DNA of 64,000 bases from Rhizomys pruinosus (GCA_009823505.1 VZQC01006589.1:4806657-4870656), one strand, 5' to 3'. Positions 10,701 to 20,882 are shown, counted from the first letter of the stretch. Made by a program: numbers and translations. The notes: generated from the letters alone by a model not told the origin.

Positions 10701-12440
10701 CCTCCCCCCTGCTGTGAGGTTGTGGGGCTGTGGCGCTGGGAACAGAGGTGCCGGGCGGACACCTCCCAGTGACTTGCAACGGTGTTGCGCACAGAGACAG
10801 AACAAGGCCAGGCAGGGAACTCCAAACTCGGTTCATCTGTCTACAGGGTCACGCCCTGTTGAGAAAGTGTGCAACAGCTGGGAAGGAGATGATTCCGAAC
10901 CAGGGTCTACTGGGGCCAATTGGTCACCGGGAGGGCGTCAGGCTGGGAGGCTCTCGCAGTCCCGCAGGCTGCGGCTGGCACCGCAGAGCGCGTGCCTTCA
11001 GCGTCCTCCTGTGGCACGGCCAGAGGTTTACGGAGCTGTGCGTCTGGAGTGACCACACCTTAGGGCTGTGCAAAGCTGCTTCCAGGTGACTTCGGGGGCG
11101 GGGAGGTTAATAAAGTGCAGATCTGTCCTGAAGGGGAGCTGGTGGTGCGCAGCGGTTGACTCTAGGCTGGGATCTTCGGGGTGGGAAGAGGGCGTGGTGG
11201 GAAGGGACAAATGGCAGGTTTAGGTTTACCGGAAAGAGGCTGATTTCAGGAGAGTCTCCCTAGCGAGCCAAGCTCTGGGGAGCTTCACTGAGGGTCAACT
11301 TTCTCTTCACAACGCCAGGCGTTGACCCCCCCTCCCCCATCCTCCACGTCCCTATGGCCAAATCCCTGCAAGCAGGCCTGTACCAGCAGGAGTCTAGACC
11401 TCCATCTCCCCTTTACACGGACGTTTCCGGTTCAATTCCAGAGCTGACCGAGGCGGGCAGGAACCATAGTGCGCTTGGCAAGCCTCTCTCTGCCCACCTG
11501 CCGCCTCCTCCGCGCCCACTGCAGGGTTGCTGCGACAGCCGGGACACCGCCTTCTTGTGCCTTCCGCCCCCTCCCCCTCTGCCACACCTCGGCTCACATC
11601 CCCACTCCGCCTTTCCTTCCCCGCCCGCTTGGCTGCCGCCCAGCCGGGGACACGTGGATGCGCTGGGCCGGGTGCAGTGGCTGCGGAGCGCACACGACGG
11701 CAATCCGCAGCCCCGCAGCGGTGGCTCCAGCTCGGGGTCCACCCACGTGGAACATGCCTGCTTCTGAGGATCCCGGACTCCACTGCGTGTCGAGTTCCCC
11801 CGAAACCCCAAGGTGTCCCACAGTTCTAGGTCCATCTCAGTCCCTGCCCCCCATACCTCCCACTGTCCCCAGGTGGGGGTGCGACTGATGTTCCCAGTCA
11901 TGCCTGGACTAAGCCTCCCGGGCTACCCACCCTGGAGCTGGAAAGAGACCCAGGTAGAGGGGAAGGGGCGCGCGTGGAGAGCGCTTCCAGGGGTCTGGCC
12001 GCCATGGGGTCTGCTATGTCCCCAGCCCTGTCCACTGGGTGCCGCCTGCGCCCGGCACGAAACCAAGGCAGTTGCTGCAGAGCTCAGGCCCCGCGGCGCG
12101 GGAGGATCCACATCCACGTGCCGCGGTGTGCGCGCCCCCGGCCGGCGGGTGCTCCAGGCCGGCGCCGCCGGGATCTCCATGCCACCCACCCTCCGGGGCT
12201 GGTGCGCCGCGCTCCCGGAGCTCGCAGCCTCCTTGGCGTTTCCGCAGCAGCATCTGCGGTCGCCTCCTCCGGGAGCCGCACTGCCCAGCAAGCTGGCCGG
12301 CAGCTGCCCGGAGGCCTCACCTCGGCGGCGCTCACCTTGTTCGGTGCGTGGTGGGGGTCGGGTCATTGCTCCAGGGCGGTTCGTCTGTAGCCCACAGCCT
12401 CCCGAAAGACGTACAGGAGGGCGTTACCGAGGCCCCAGCA
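10701..12440. promoter_or_regulatory. CpG island, second block
   Basis: CpG and C/G content rise again, strongest at 11440-12420. CACGTG-containing sites occur near 11651, 11744 and 12116. On the minus strand a strong donor-like AAG then GTGAGC lies at 12330-12338, and a second (GAG then GTGAGG) near 12316-12324. No protein family is recognised in any frame. This could be an alternative or divergent promoter, a noncoding first exon, or a lncRNA start. Confidence 0.6.
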
Positions 12441-12854
12441 ACCGCCTGAAACCGGTCCCCAGCTGGCATTCTGAGTGTACCTTCTTCGGCCTGCCACTCT
12501 CCCTGACAGGAGCGGATGCAGAGCTCGGGCTATTTCTTTCTGGGCTTGCTTTTTCGCTCACATCAACGCCCACCTATACACACACCTGATTATGGATAGG
12601 CCAGACCCGGTATCCTCTTGGCCCTCTGTCAGTTCCAACACTATAGCTAGCTGAGAGGGGTGGCACTTTAAAGCAAGGTGATGCCCCCCCCACAATTAAA
12701 AAAATAATCTACTACCCCTTGCCTTTGTATGCTTCTGAGGAGTGTTACTGTGTATATTCAAGAATATATACAGCTCAGTAGCATTCACCAAGGTAAAACA
12801 AAATTAGACTCAAGTATTTTGACGTGAGTGTAGATTCATATGCAGTTTTAAGAA
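12441..12854. other. Transition to AT-rich DNA, no feature recognised
   Basis: CpG density falls away. There is a C-run near 12685-12691. No exon or repeat is recognised. Confidence 0.45.
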
Positions 12855-13068
12855 GGAATACAGTTTTTGAGACAGTCTCATACAGCCCAGGCTTGCCTCC
12901 TACTGGAAAGGTAGTCAGGGATGACCTTGAGCCTGTGATTCTTTGGCCTTTACTTCCTGAATGCTGGGATTATGTGTGTACCACCTTTATGTTGTCCTGG
13001 GGATCGGCCTCAGGGCTTCCTGAATGCTAAGAAAGCACCTTACCAACTGAACTGCATGCCCAGGCCTG
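12855..13068 (-). mobile_element. B4/RSINE1 SINE, old
   Basis: Reverse-oriented B1-like half (gagacagtctcatacagccc, gatgaccttgagcctg, gctgggattatgtg), followed by an ID-like half ending ccaactgaactgcatgccc. Confidence 0.65.
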
Positions 13069-13149
13069 TGCAGGCTTTTAACAATGCTAACAACCTTGGC
13101 AGCTGCATGTAGCAGGCAGTATTACATTGGTGGTAGCAACACAGACTCA

Positions 13150-13151
<2 letters not shown>

Positions 13152-13204
<53 letters not shown>
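13152..13204. repeat. (TC)n microsatellite
   Basis: About 26 uninterrupted TC units. Confidence 0.95.
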
Positions 13205-13205
<1 letters not shown>

Positions 13206-13208
<3 letters not shown>

Positions 13209-13915
13209 CTGTGTTTTTATTTTCACACAGGAAATTTTGTGTAGCCAACATCACAACCAAGATAAAGGTCACCAGGGTTTATATTGGTGCACCTGCCTGG
13301 GTGGGGGGAAACTCCCCCTGATAATCTATTTTCCATTTTCCCAAGTTTTGTCATTTGAAGATTGCTGAATAAATGAAATCATGTAATAGTCATGTGATCT
13401 TTTCAAAAATTTTTTGGATTCACTGTCAATTCTAATCCATTCAAATTTTTGTATATAGGTCAAGTGTTTGTGTATAGTCAATAACCTTTTTTATAACTGG
13501 ATAGTATTCCTGGTGTAGAGGTACCAGAATGATTGAGAAACTGTTCAATCAGTCACTGTTAGTTTTGGTGGAAAGATAAAATTTCTCTGGGATAAATGTC
13601 TGTGAGCGTACCTGCTGGGCTGTATGCTAGCACAGGTTTAGTTTTGTAAGAAACTGCTGGATTCTTGTAGAACACTGCTTCACAGCAGCGATTTGTGATG
13701 CCCCAGTGTCTCCTCAGAATTTGGTGCTGTCAGTATTTTGTATTTTAGCCATTCTGGCAGATGTAATAGTATCCCAAGAAAACTTGAATTTCTGTAGTGG
13801 TCAATGGTGGACATCTTTTTATACTGATTGGGCACATCTATACTCTGTCCTTTGCTTTTGTGAAATGCTTGCTGACATCTTTTGCCATGTTCCACTTAGA
13901 ATTTTTTGTTTATTT
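13206..13915 (-). mobile_element. Ancient L1 fragment
   Basis: AT-rich sequence with the minus-strand pattern of the 3' part of old mammalian L1s, such as gccattctggcagatgtaat and ttcttgtagaacactgcttc. All frames are broken. Classified by resemblance only; subfamily not determined. Confidence 0.55.
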
Positions 13916-13961
13916 GGTTTATTTTTTTTTAATTTGAAAATGTTTTATTAGTATTGCTTTC

Positions 13962-14303
13962 TGAGGTGGTTTGAATAAATGTCCCTCATAGGCTCCAAGT
14001 ACTTGGACATTTTGTCCCCAGTTGGGGGGCTGTTTCTGGAGACTTAGGAGGATGCAGCTTTGCTGGGGGGTGGGGACACTTTGAGAGTTCCTAAGCTTTG
14101 ATGGGATTTCCAGGTTCTCTCCCTGCTTCCTGGGCCTGCCTGAAGATGTGATTGCTTGGCTTTCTGCTCTAGCCACCTCTGCCACCATGTCTCCCCACCA
14201 TGACAGATTCTAAGCCCTTTGATACCGTAAACCAAATAAACTCTTCTGTAAGTTGCCTTAGTCATTTTTTTTTCTTTCACAGCAACAGAAAGTAACCAAT
14301 ACA
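13962..14303 (+). mobile_element. 5' LTR of a MaLR-like ERVL element
   Basis: It starts TGaggtggtttgaat and ends accaatACA, as MaLR LTRs do, and has a polyadenylation-like AATAAA (caaataaactcttctg) near the right end. Immediately after it, agttggtatcaagag resembles the start of MaLR internal regions. A second, truncated copy lies at 16121-16358 in the same orientation. Confidence 0.7.
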
Positions 14304-14566
14304 GAAGTTGGTATCAAGAGAGTGGAGTGCTGTTGTGTAGATGTGGATTTTTGGAGTAAGGTGGTAGATCTTGGAAGTTTGGACTAAGTGTTTGAATGCT
14401 GTAAGTGTAGCTGGCCATTCTAGTGGGAGCCTAGAAGGAAGTAGTGCAGAGAACAATGTACTTCCAGAGGGGGAAAAAGGACTTAAATAGCAATCAAGAT
14501 ATCTTGGCAAAGATTCTGGCTGCCTTTTGCCTACACCCTAAGAGCTTGCCTGAGGCTAAGTTGAAA

Positions 14567-14686
14567 AGGAATGGGCCTTTAATCCTAGTTCTCCGAGGCA
14601 GAGGCAGACAAATCTCTGTGAATTCAAGGCCAACCTAGTCCACAGAGTGAGTTCCAGGTCAGCTGGGGCTACAAGGGAAAAAAAAG
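14567..14686 (+). mobile_element. B1 SINE, 5'-truncated
   Basis: Forward B1 from tttaatcctagttctcc through tgaattcaaggccaacc to agctggggctacaaggg, running directly into an A-rich AAAG tail. Confidence 0.8.
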
Positions 14687-14699
14687 AAAAAGAAGAAAA

Positions 14700-14755
<56 letters not shown>

Positions 14756-14799
14756 GAAAGAAAGGAAGGAAGAAAGAAAGAGAGGGAGAAAAAGAAAAA
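14687..14799. repeat. (AAAG)n expanded SINE tail
   Basis: About 110 bases of A/G only, mostly AAAG, directly following the B1 and so probably its expanded tail. Confidence 0.9.
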
Positions 14800-14988
14800 G
14801 TGATGGACTAATTTCTTTGGTGAAGGAAATTTTAAGACACCCTAAGGTAGAATCAGTGGCATGGCTATTAAGGGTGAATATTATCCAGATCCACAGGGGA
14901 AAAAGAGCAAATGGGGCAGAAGAAAGGCAGAATGTACAGTTTGGAGAGTAAGAAAGCACTAATTAGGCAGTTAAAAGTGTTGGAGGCT

Positions 14989-15216
14989 GGGGCTGGAGAG
15001 ATGGCTCAGTGGTTAAGAGCACTGACTGCTCTTGCAGATGACCTGGGTTCTATTCCCAGCACCCACATGGTGGCCAGGCATGGTGGTGCACATCTTTAAT
15101 CCCAGCACCTGGGAGGCAGAGGCAGGTGGATCTCTGTGAGTTCAAAGCCAGCCTGGTCTACATAGTGAGCTCCAGGCCAGCTGGGACTAAAGGGAGACCC
15201 TGTCTCAAAAAAAAAA
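14989..15216 (+). mobile_element. Chimeric SINE: B2 head fused to full B1
   Basis: 14989-15071 is the tRNA-derived B2 head, ending at cacccacatggtgg. From about 15073 it continues as a complete forward B1 (gccaggcatggtggtgcac to the A-run at 15216). No B2 body or tail follows the B1. A tggtgg motif is common to both parents at the join. Short similarity on the two flanks (gttggagg / gttgaaga) hints that the chimera was inserted as one unit. Confidence 0.8.
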
Positions 15217-16120
15217 GTTGAAGACCTATGATAAAGGAGAGGTTCTCTTTGACAAGGAGATTGGAGCCATTAAGGAGAGGGCTATAGATTTGTACTTAGA
15301 CAATCCAAAGAGTTCCTTCAGGGCAACTCCACACTCAGTTAAGCCTCCAACTTGTGAATTAAAAAGCCTAAGGAGGTTTCTGTTCCTAGAAAACTGCTAT
15401 GGACAAAAGCTGTTGGTAATAAGGATGAAGTAGGCAGGAGTCCAGCCCAGACTGGCAGTGTGATTCATGTGGTGCTGGCTTTAGAGGCATGAAAGATGCA
15501 AGAGTGCCAGTGTTCTGTTCTTCCTATGTGGTTTCAGAGAGCCACTGAGGCCAGGTAGCATGCAGCAAGGGAATCTCTGCATAAAGAAGGCTCTGATAGG
15601 CCAAGAGGCCTTGACAGGCCATTGTGTGAAGCCAAAGCTTTGTTTGCAGTAGAGACCTTAAGACTTTGGAGATGCTGGAGCTGTGAGACATCTGCCAAGG
15701 AGAGCTGCATACAGAGAGTGGTCCCAGGCTAAGAGAGAGATGTTTGTTGCATGCAGAAAACCTAGAGGGGCTGAGCCATCTGAGCCCTTTGGAAATAAAA
15801 TCCCAGAAGTCAGATATGGAACTACTGGCTTTGGTGTTTTCCCTGCTGGTTTTCAGTCTCATTTTGGTCCAGCATTTCCTCACTGGGCCGCCATTCCTCT
15901 TGGATTGGGAATGTGTATTTGTTTTCATTGTATGTTGGAAATATGTAATTTGTCTTCTGATTTCACAGGGACTTACAGTTAAGAGAGTGCCCTGAGTCTC
16001 ACAAGAGACTTTGGACTCTGGACTTTTGAATAGTGTAGAGACTGCTAAAGACCATGGGGACATTTAAGACTGGACTAAACAAATGCATTTTGTATTTTAT
16101 ATGGTCATGAGCCTATGGAA

Positions 16121-16358
16121 TGTGGTGGTTTGAGTAAGTGTCCCCCATAGGCTCCAAGTACTTGGACATTTTGTCCCCAGGTGGTGGCGCTGTTTTGGGA
16201 GGCTTTAGGAGGTACAGCCTTGCTGGAGGAAACATGTCACTGGAGGGGGGGTGGCGAGAAGTCTTAAGCTTTGTGTCTGTTTCCTGTGCTCGCCTGAAGA
16301 TGTGGTCACTTGGCTTTTTGCTCTGACCACCTTCGCCACCATGCCTCCGCAATATACC
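16121..16358 (+). mobile_element. 3' LTR of the MaLR-like element, truncated
   Basis: It starts TGtggtggtttgagtaag and matches the upstream LTR through gccaccatgcctcc. The last third, including the AATAAA region, is missing where a B1 cluster begins. Confidence 0.7.
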
Positions 16359-16508
16359 TTTTTTTTGTCTTTTTGAGACAGGGTCTCCATGTAGCCCAAG
16401 CTGGCCTGGAACTCGCTGTGTAGACCAGGCTGGCCTTGAACTCACAGAGATCTGCCTGCCTCTGCCTCCCGAGTGCTAGGATTAAAGGTGTGTGCCACCA
16501 TGCCTGGC
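16359..16508 (-). mobile_element. B1 SINE
   Basis: Reverse B1: tctttttgagacagggtctc, gtagaccaggctggcc, gtgctaggattaaaggtg, ccaccatgcctggc. First of three B1s within about 550 bases. Confidence 0.95.
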
Positions 16509-16537
16509 ATACTTTTTTTTTAACTAATATAGTTTTT

Positions 16538-16704
16538 TTTGTTGTTGTTGGTTTTTTTTTGGTCTTTTCGAGACAGGGTCTCCCTGTAGCCCCAGCTGTC
16601 CTAGAACTCACTCTGTAGACCAGGCTGGCCTTGAACTCACAAAGATCCACCTGCGTCTGCCTCCCGAGTGCTAGGATTAAAGGCATGCACCACCACGCCC
16701 GGCA
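16538..16704 (-). mobile_element. B1 SINE with 18-bp target duplication
   Basis: Reverse B1 flanked by TTAACTAATATAGTTTTT at 16520-16537 and 16705-16722. The duplication is perfect, so the insertion is relatively recent. Confidence 0.95.
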
Positions 16705-16735
16705 TTAACTAATATAGTTTTTAAAATCACATGAG

Positions 16736-16909
16736 AAAAAAAAAAAAGCCAGCCGTTGTGGTGCACGCCTTTAATCCTAGCACTCAGGAGGCAGAGGCAG
16801 GTGGATCTTTGTGAGTTCAAGACCAGTCTCGTCTACAGAGTGAGTTCCAGGACAGCTGGGGCTACAGGGAGACCCTGTCTCGAAAAGACCAAATAAAACA
16901 AAATAAAAT
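16736..16909 (+). mobile_element. B1 SINE with 13-bp target duplication
   Basis: Forward B1 (gccagccgttgtggtgcac onward) with an AAAT-rich tail. It is flanked by AAAATCACATGAG at 16723-16735 and 16910-16922, directly beside the previous insertion's duplication. Confidence 0.95.
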
Positions 16910-16922
16910 AAAATCACATGAG

Positions 16923-17344
16923 TGCATTGCAAGACTTTGTATAGGTGGAGAATTTGGAAGGGAAGTGAATAGCAAACTCACATTATAGGAGCTGTGGGAA
17001 ACTTCACATCAAAAGGAAAGCCTCTTGGTGCCTGGTGATGGGAGAGATCCAACATCAAGGTATGGCTATCCAGAACCTCGTGTGGAGTGAGGACCACAGC
17101 CGGGCCTCAGGGGTGTGCGAGGTCCATTCCAGAGAATCCGTCCTCCCAAGACCAGACTCTGCACATAACAGAGGCCTCCCCTCTCCTGAGCATAAAAGGG
17201 AAAGCCTGTGTCATGAAGAACCAGGAACTTCAGGGGAGGTGGCTGTGGGGAATGCAGTCACTCAGAGGAGCCTGGAAGTGCTGCCCAACATCAGGAAGTC
17301 CTCCATGCTCTACTCCGATCCACCATCAGCCTATGGCCAGAGGA
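16923..17344. other. Unrecognised DNA with an open frame beside the minisatellite
   Basis: A 133-codon plus-strand frame at 17035-17436 runs into the degenerate left edge of the minisatellite. The product has no domain that I recognise and no exon signals were identified. Function unknown; probably non-coding. Confidence 0.35.
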
Positions 17345-18232
17345 ATGTGGACCTGTGGCTCATGGTAGGGGTCCGAGGTTCAGGCTCATGTGAGGGGACC
17401 ATAGCTCCAGTTCATAGGAGGGGCCCACAAATCTAGCTCATGAGAGAGGGGGCTATAGCTTGAGTTCGCAGAGGAGACCACAATTCTGGCTCATGACAGG
17501 GGGCACCACCTCAACTCCCAGGACAGAACGGCAACTCCAGCTCATGGAGAGAGCTCCAGGGGAGGACTACAGCTCATAGGAGAAGACCACAGCTCCAGGG
17601 GGAACCACAGCTCATAGCAGAAGACCACAGCTCCAGGGGAGGACCACAGCTCATAGGAGAAGACCACAGTTACAGGGGAGGACCACGGCTCATAGGAGAA
17701 GCCCACGGCTCCAGGGGAGGACCACAGCTCATAGGAGAAGCCCACGGCTCCAGGGGAGGACCACAGCTCATAGGAGAAGACCACGGCTCCAGGGGAGGAC
17801 CACAGCTCATAGGAGAAGACTACAGCTCATAGGAGAAGACCACAGCTCCAGGGGAGGACCACAGCTCATAGGAGAAGACCACGGCTCCAGGGGAGGACCA
17901 CAGCTCATAGGAGAAGACCACAGCTCCAGGGGAGGATCACCACTCATAGGAGAAGACCACAGTTACAGGGGAGGACCATGGCTCATAGGAGAAGACCACG
18001 GCTCCAGGGAGGACCACAGCTCATAGGAGAAGACCACAGCTCCAGGGGAGGACCACCACTCATAGGAGAAGACCACAGTTACAGGGGAGGACCACGGCTC
18101 ATAGGAGAAGACCACGGCTCCAGGGGAGAACCACAGCTCATAGGAGAAGACCACAGCTTGAGGGGAGGACCACAGCTCCATGTTTGTAGCAGGGGGCCAT
18201 AGCTCCAGCACATCAGAAGGGACCACAGCTTC
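17345..18232. repeat. 39-bp dimeric minisatellite
   Basis: The core at about 17565-18180 repeats a 39-base unit made of two related halves: a 20-base half (accacagctcataggagaag) and a 19-base half (accacggctccaggggagg). Roughly 16 units are present, with degenerate units on both sides. At about 17820-17840 the first half is duplicated alone, and near 18008 one base is lost. Because 39 is divisible by three, the minus strand stays open for 80 and 87 codons, giving a 13-residue repeat of the type FSYELWSSPGAVV. I regard these frames as a by-product. Confidence 0.95.
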
Positions 18233-18246
18233 ATCTCAAAGGAGGG

Positions 18247-18437
18247 CTTTAAAAAAAATATGTGTATGAGTGCTTTGTCTGCACATAGGTGTGTACCACA
18301 TGAATGCAATACCCACAGAGGCCAGAAGATGTCAGATCCTCTAGAACTGGAATTACAGGCAGTTGATAGCTGTCCTGTGAGTGCTAGGAACTGAACCCAG
18401 GTCCTCTGCAGAAGCAGCCAGTGCTCTCCAACCCCGT
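18247..18437 (-). mobile_element. B2 SINE, old
   Basis: Reverse B2: tgtgtatgagtgctttgtctg, ctctagaactggaattacagg, gctaggaactgaacccagg, ending near gctctccaacccc. Confidence 0.8.
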
Positions 18438-18692
18438 TTTGTTTGTTTCAGCACTGGGGTTTGACCCTCAAAGCCTCATGCATGCCAGATAAGGACCCAA
18501 GGACTTGTTAACTTCTAGCACAGGTCCTTTGTGAAGTGTTTGTGAATGTTTTGTCTCAGTTCCAGGATTGCTCACTCATCTTCATGGGTGTTTCGAGAGC
18601 ACACGTTTCCAGAGTGCATAAGACTCAACTTATTAATCTTTCATTTTGTGCATTTTGGCTTTTGATATCTCTAAGTCCTAAAGTTTTAGAAT

Positions 18693-18852
18693 AAGTTTAT
18701 TTTTTATATGTGGGGCAGTGCACATGCCACAGCATATGTGTGGAGGTTAGACGACAACTTTCAGGAGTTGGTTTTCTTCTTACGCCATGTGAGTCCCAGG
18801 TTGTCAGGCTTGGCAGCAAGCACCTTTACCCAAGCCATCTTGCTAGTCCAGG
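18693..18852 (-). mobile_element. B3 SINE
   Basis: Reverse B3: atatgtgtggaggttagac, ggttgtcaggcttggcagcaagc, ctttacccaagccatcttgc. Confidence 0.75.
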
Positions 18853-18962
18853 AATGGATTTTATAGCTTTATATTTTACATTTAAGTCTGTGATTCATTT
18901 GGAATTAATTCTTCTATAAAAGTTAACTTATAGTATAAGTTTAATTTAAGGTATGTTTTCCT

Positions 18963-19120
18963 GATGGTTGGGCATGATGGCACTTACCTTTAGTCCCACC
19001 ACCAGAGAGACAGAGGCAAGTAGATCACTGTGAGATTGAGGTGAGCCTGGAATGGTCTACATATTGAGTTCCAGGCCATCTGGGGCTACACAGTGAGTCC
19101 TTGACTAAAAAGAAAAAACA
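18963..19120 (+). mobile_element. B1 SINE, diverged
   Basis: Forward B1 with ggttgggcatgatggcac, gtctacatattgagttcc and ggggctacacagtgag, then an A-rich tail. Confidence 0.85.
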
Positions 19121-19284
19121 AATGAAAAGATGCATTTTCCTGCTGATGGGAACCCAAATTGTCCTAGAGCCATTTGTTGAAGAAGCAACATACTATTCCT
19201 CCTCCATAGAATTTCTTTTGCAGGCTTGCAGAAACAAAGCAAAAAAACAAAAACAAAAACAAAAACACCCAACAGAACCAGCTG

Positions 19285-19405
19285 GGAAGTCAACAAGATG
19301 GCTCTGCAGGTAAAGCATTTGGCAAGAAAGCCTGAAAACCTGAAAAATAGGAGAGAGCTGAGTCCACAGAGTTGTCCTCTGGCTTCCGCATGTGTGCTAA
19401 GATAT
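19285..19405 (+). mobile_element. B3 SINE with (TC)n tail
   Basis: tRNA-like head caagatggctctgcaggtaa and body gttgtcctctggcttccgc. It is followed at 19410-19459 by an uninterrupted TC tract of about 25 units. Confidence 0.7.
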
Positions 19406-19408
19406 ATG

Positions 19409-19463
<55 letters not shown>

Positions 19464-19922
19464 GTGTCTCACACACATACAATAATGGTAATAGACTTTA
19501 AATCCAGTTAACATACTTGTGTGGGTCTCCTTCTGTGTTCTGTATTTGGCTTCATGAATGCTGTCTCTAGTCTTTCACTGATGCAAACCTGCTTTGTCGC
19601 TCTATTGTCAGCAAATGATCACTCCCACTCAATTCTTTTCTTAAAGATTGCTTTAGCCATTCCATATACAAGACAGGAAAAGGAACTTGCTAGGCTTTTG
19701 CTAGAAATTGCATCATCTGTAGATCAATTTTGGGGAAAGGCAGTCTACATTGATTCCATATGAATACAGTACATCTCATAAATTATTTATGCCTTCATTT
19801 ATTTTTTAATTGGCATTTCAGAATTGTTTTTTAGATTTATACCCAGGGCTTTCTTCTTCTTTGAAACAGTTGTAAATGTTACTGGATTTTATATTTGGTT
19901 TCCATATGATCATCATTAATGT

Positions 19923-20085
19923 ACAGAAACGTCGTGGCACACGCCTTTAATCCCAGCACTTGGGAGGCAGAGGCAGGCAGATCTCTGTGAGTTCAAGGCC
20001 CGCCTGGTCTACATAGTGAGTTCCAGGTCAGCTGAGACTAAAGGGAGACCTTGTCTCAAAAACAAAACAAAACTAAACAAAAATT
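19923..20085 (+). mobile_element. B1 SINE
   Basis: Forward B1: cgtggcacacgcctttaatc, gggaggcaga, ttgtctcaaaaacaaaac tail. Little diverged. Confidence 0.9.
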
Positions 20086-20544
20086 ACATATCAACCTTGA
20101 AGGTTGTAACCTTGCAGAGGCTACTTGTCACGTCTAGGAGTTTCCTGTGGAGACCGTCAGGTTGCCTGAAAGCAAGGCCATTTGTATTTCTTCCTTTCCA
20201 GCTGTATTTTTTTTTCTTGTCTTACTTCAGTGGCTAAACTCCTAGTTCTGCGTTAGGCGGGAATGGTAGGATAAATGTCTCTGCCTTGCCCCTGATCTTC
20301 AGGGGAAAATTATCCAGTCATTTGCCTTGAATTATTCTAGCTACAAAATTTTTGTAGACATTTTTGATCGAATAAAGAGAATTTTCTTCCATTCTGAACT
20401 TGGTTAGAAATTTCATAGAAAGAGATACTGAAGTTTTGTGAAATGTTTTCTTTGTATCAACTGAAATTATTCTATGATATAATGTATTGGTATTACTGAT
20501 TTTCAAATCTTGAATCAAATCAATCTACCTGAATATATATCCCT

Positions 20545-20745
20545 ATGAAGATGATTCAGCAGTTGAGAGCACTGGGAGGACCTGGGTTCAGTTCCCAGCA
20601 TCCACTGGCAGCTCACAACCACCTGTAACTCCAATTCCAGGCGATCTGACACAATCTTCTGGCCTCTGTGAGCATTGCATGACACAGGTACGCTGACATA
20701 CATGCAGGAAAAACACTTCTACATGAAATAAAGTAAACAAAAATT
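20545..20745 (+). mobile_element. B2 SINE, old
   Basis: Forward B2 with a damaged head (agatgattcagcagttgagag, lacking part of the anticodon region), ggttcagttcccagcatcc, and a tail of AAATAAAG type. Confidence 0.8.
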
Positions 20746-20867
20746 TAAATTTAATAAATAAGTTTTCTTATACATATTTGGTCTCAATTTTCCTGAGGAT
20801 TTTTGCCTCCGTCCATGAGAGACACTGGCATAAACTTTCCTACTTTTCCCCTCCCTTTGTCCATTGT
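20746..20867 (-). mobile_element. Ancient L1 fragment, left flank of the intact L1
   Basis: Continuation of the old L1 ORF2 (cattgtctggttttg is its typical minus-strand text). It leads directly into the target-site duplication of the young L1. Confidence 0.6.
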
Positions 20868-20882
20868 CTGGTTTTGCTTTTT
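20868..20882. repeat. Target-site duplication of the intact L1, left copy
   Basis: CTGGTTTTGCTTTTT at 20868-20882, repeated exactly at 26329-26343. The left copy merges into the poly-T that corresponds to the L1 A-tail. The nick implied in the unoccupied site is TTTTT/AT, compatible with L1 endonuclease preference. Confidence 0.9.

Larger units (their letters stand above)
14304..16120 (+). mobile_element. Internal region of the MaLR-like element
   Basis: Lies between the two LTR copies. Its right end (cttctgatttcacagg, aagaccatggggaca, tggtcatgagcctatgg) matches the recognisable 3' end of MaLR internal sequence. MaLR elements are non-autonomous relatives of ERVL, and no gag, pol or env frame is visible. 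A B1 with its AAAG tail and a B2/B1 chimera are inserted in it. Confidence 0.65.
18438..20540 (-). mobile_element. Ancient L1, ORF2/3' region, interrupted by SINEs
   Basis: Between the SINE insertions the sequence matches the minus strand of old mammalian L1 ORF2, for example gagccatttgttgaagaag at about 19168 and caaatcttgaatcaa at about 20502. A short ID-like stretch lies at about 18455-18505. All frames are broken. This L1 continues at 20746-20867 and again at 26490-27480 and is the target of the intact L1. Confidence 0.65.

Noticed and set aside
12366..12449. Minus-strand peptide resembling a receptor helix (GLGNALLYVFRE)
   Set aside because: The similarity to the NPxxY end of 7-helix receptors is a short coincidence; no further receptor sequence exists upstream or downstream in that frame.
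11813..12589. 258-codon plus-strand frame in the second CpG block
   Set aside because: Low-complexity composition and no recognisable motif, with equally long frames in other phases. It runs past the island into CA-rich text.
17542..18226. 80- and 87-codon repeat-peptide frames in the minisatellite
   Set aside because: Openness follows from the unit length being a multiple of three; the frame is broken by a half-unit duplication and a one-base loss between them.
17345..18232. CRISPR-like array
   Set aside because: Units are contiguous with no unique spacers, and the DNA is mammalian; this is a minisatellite.
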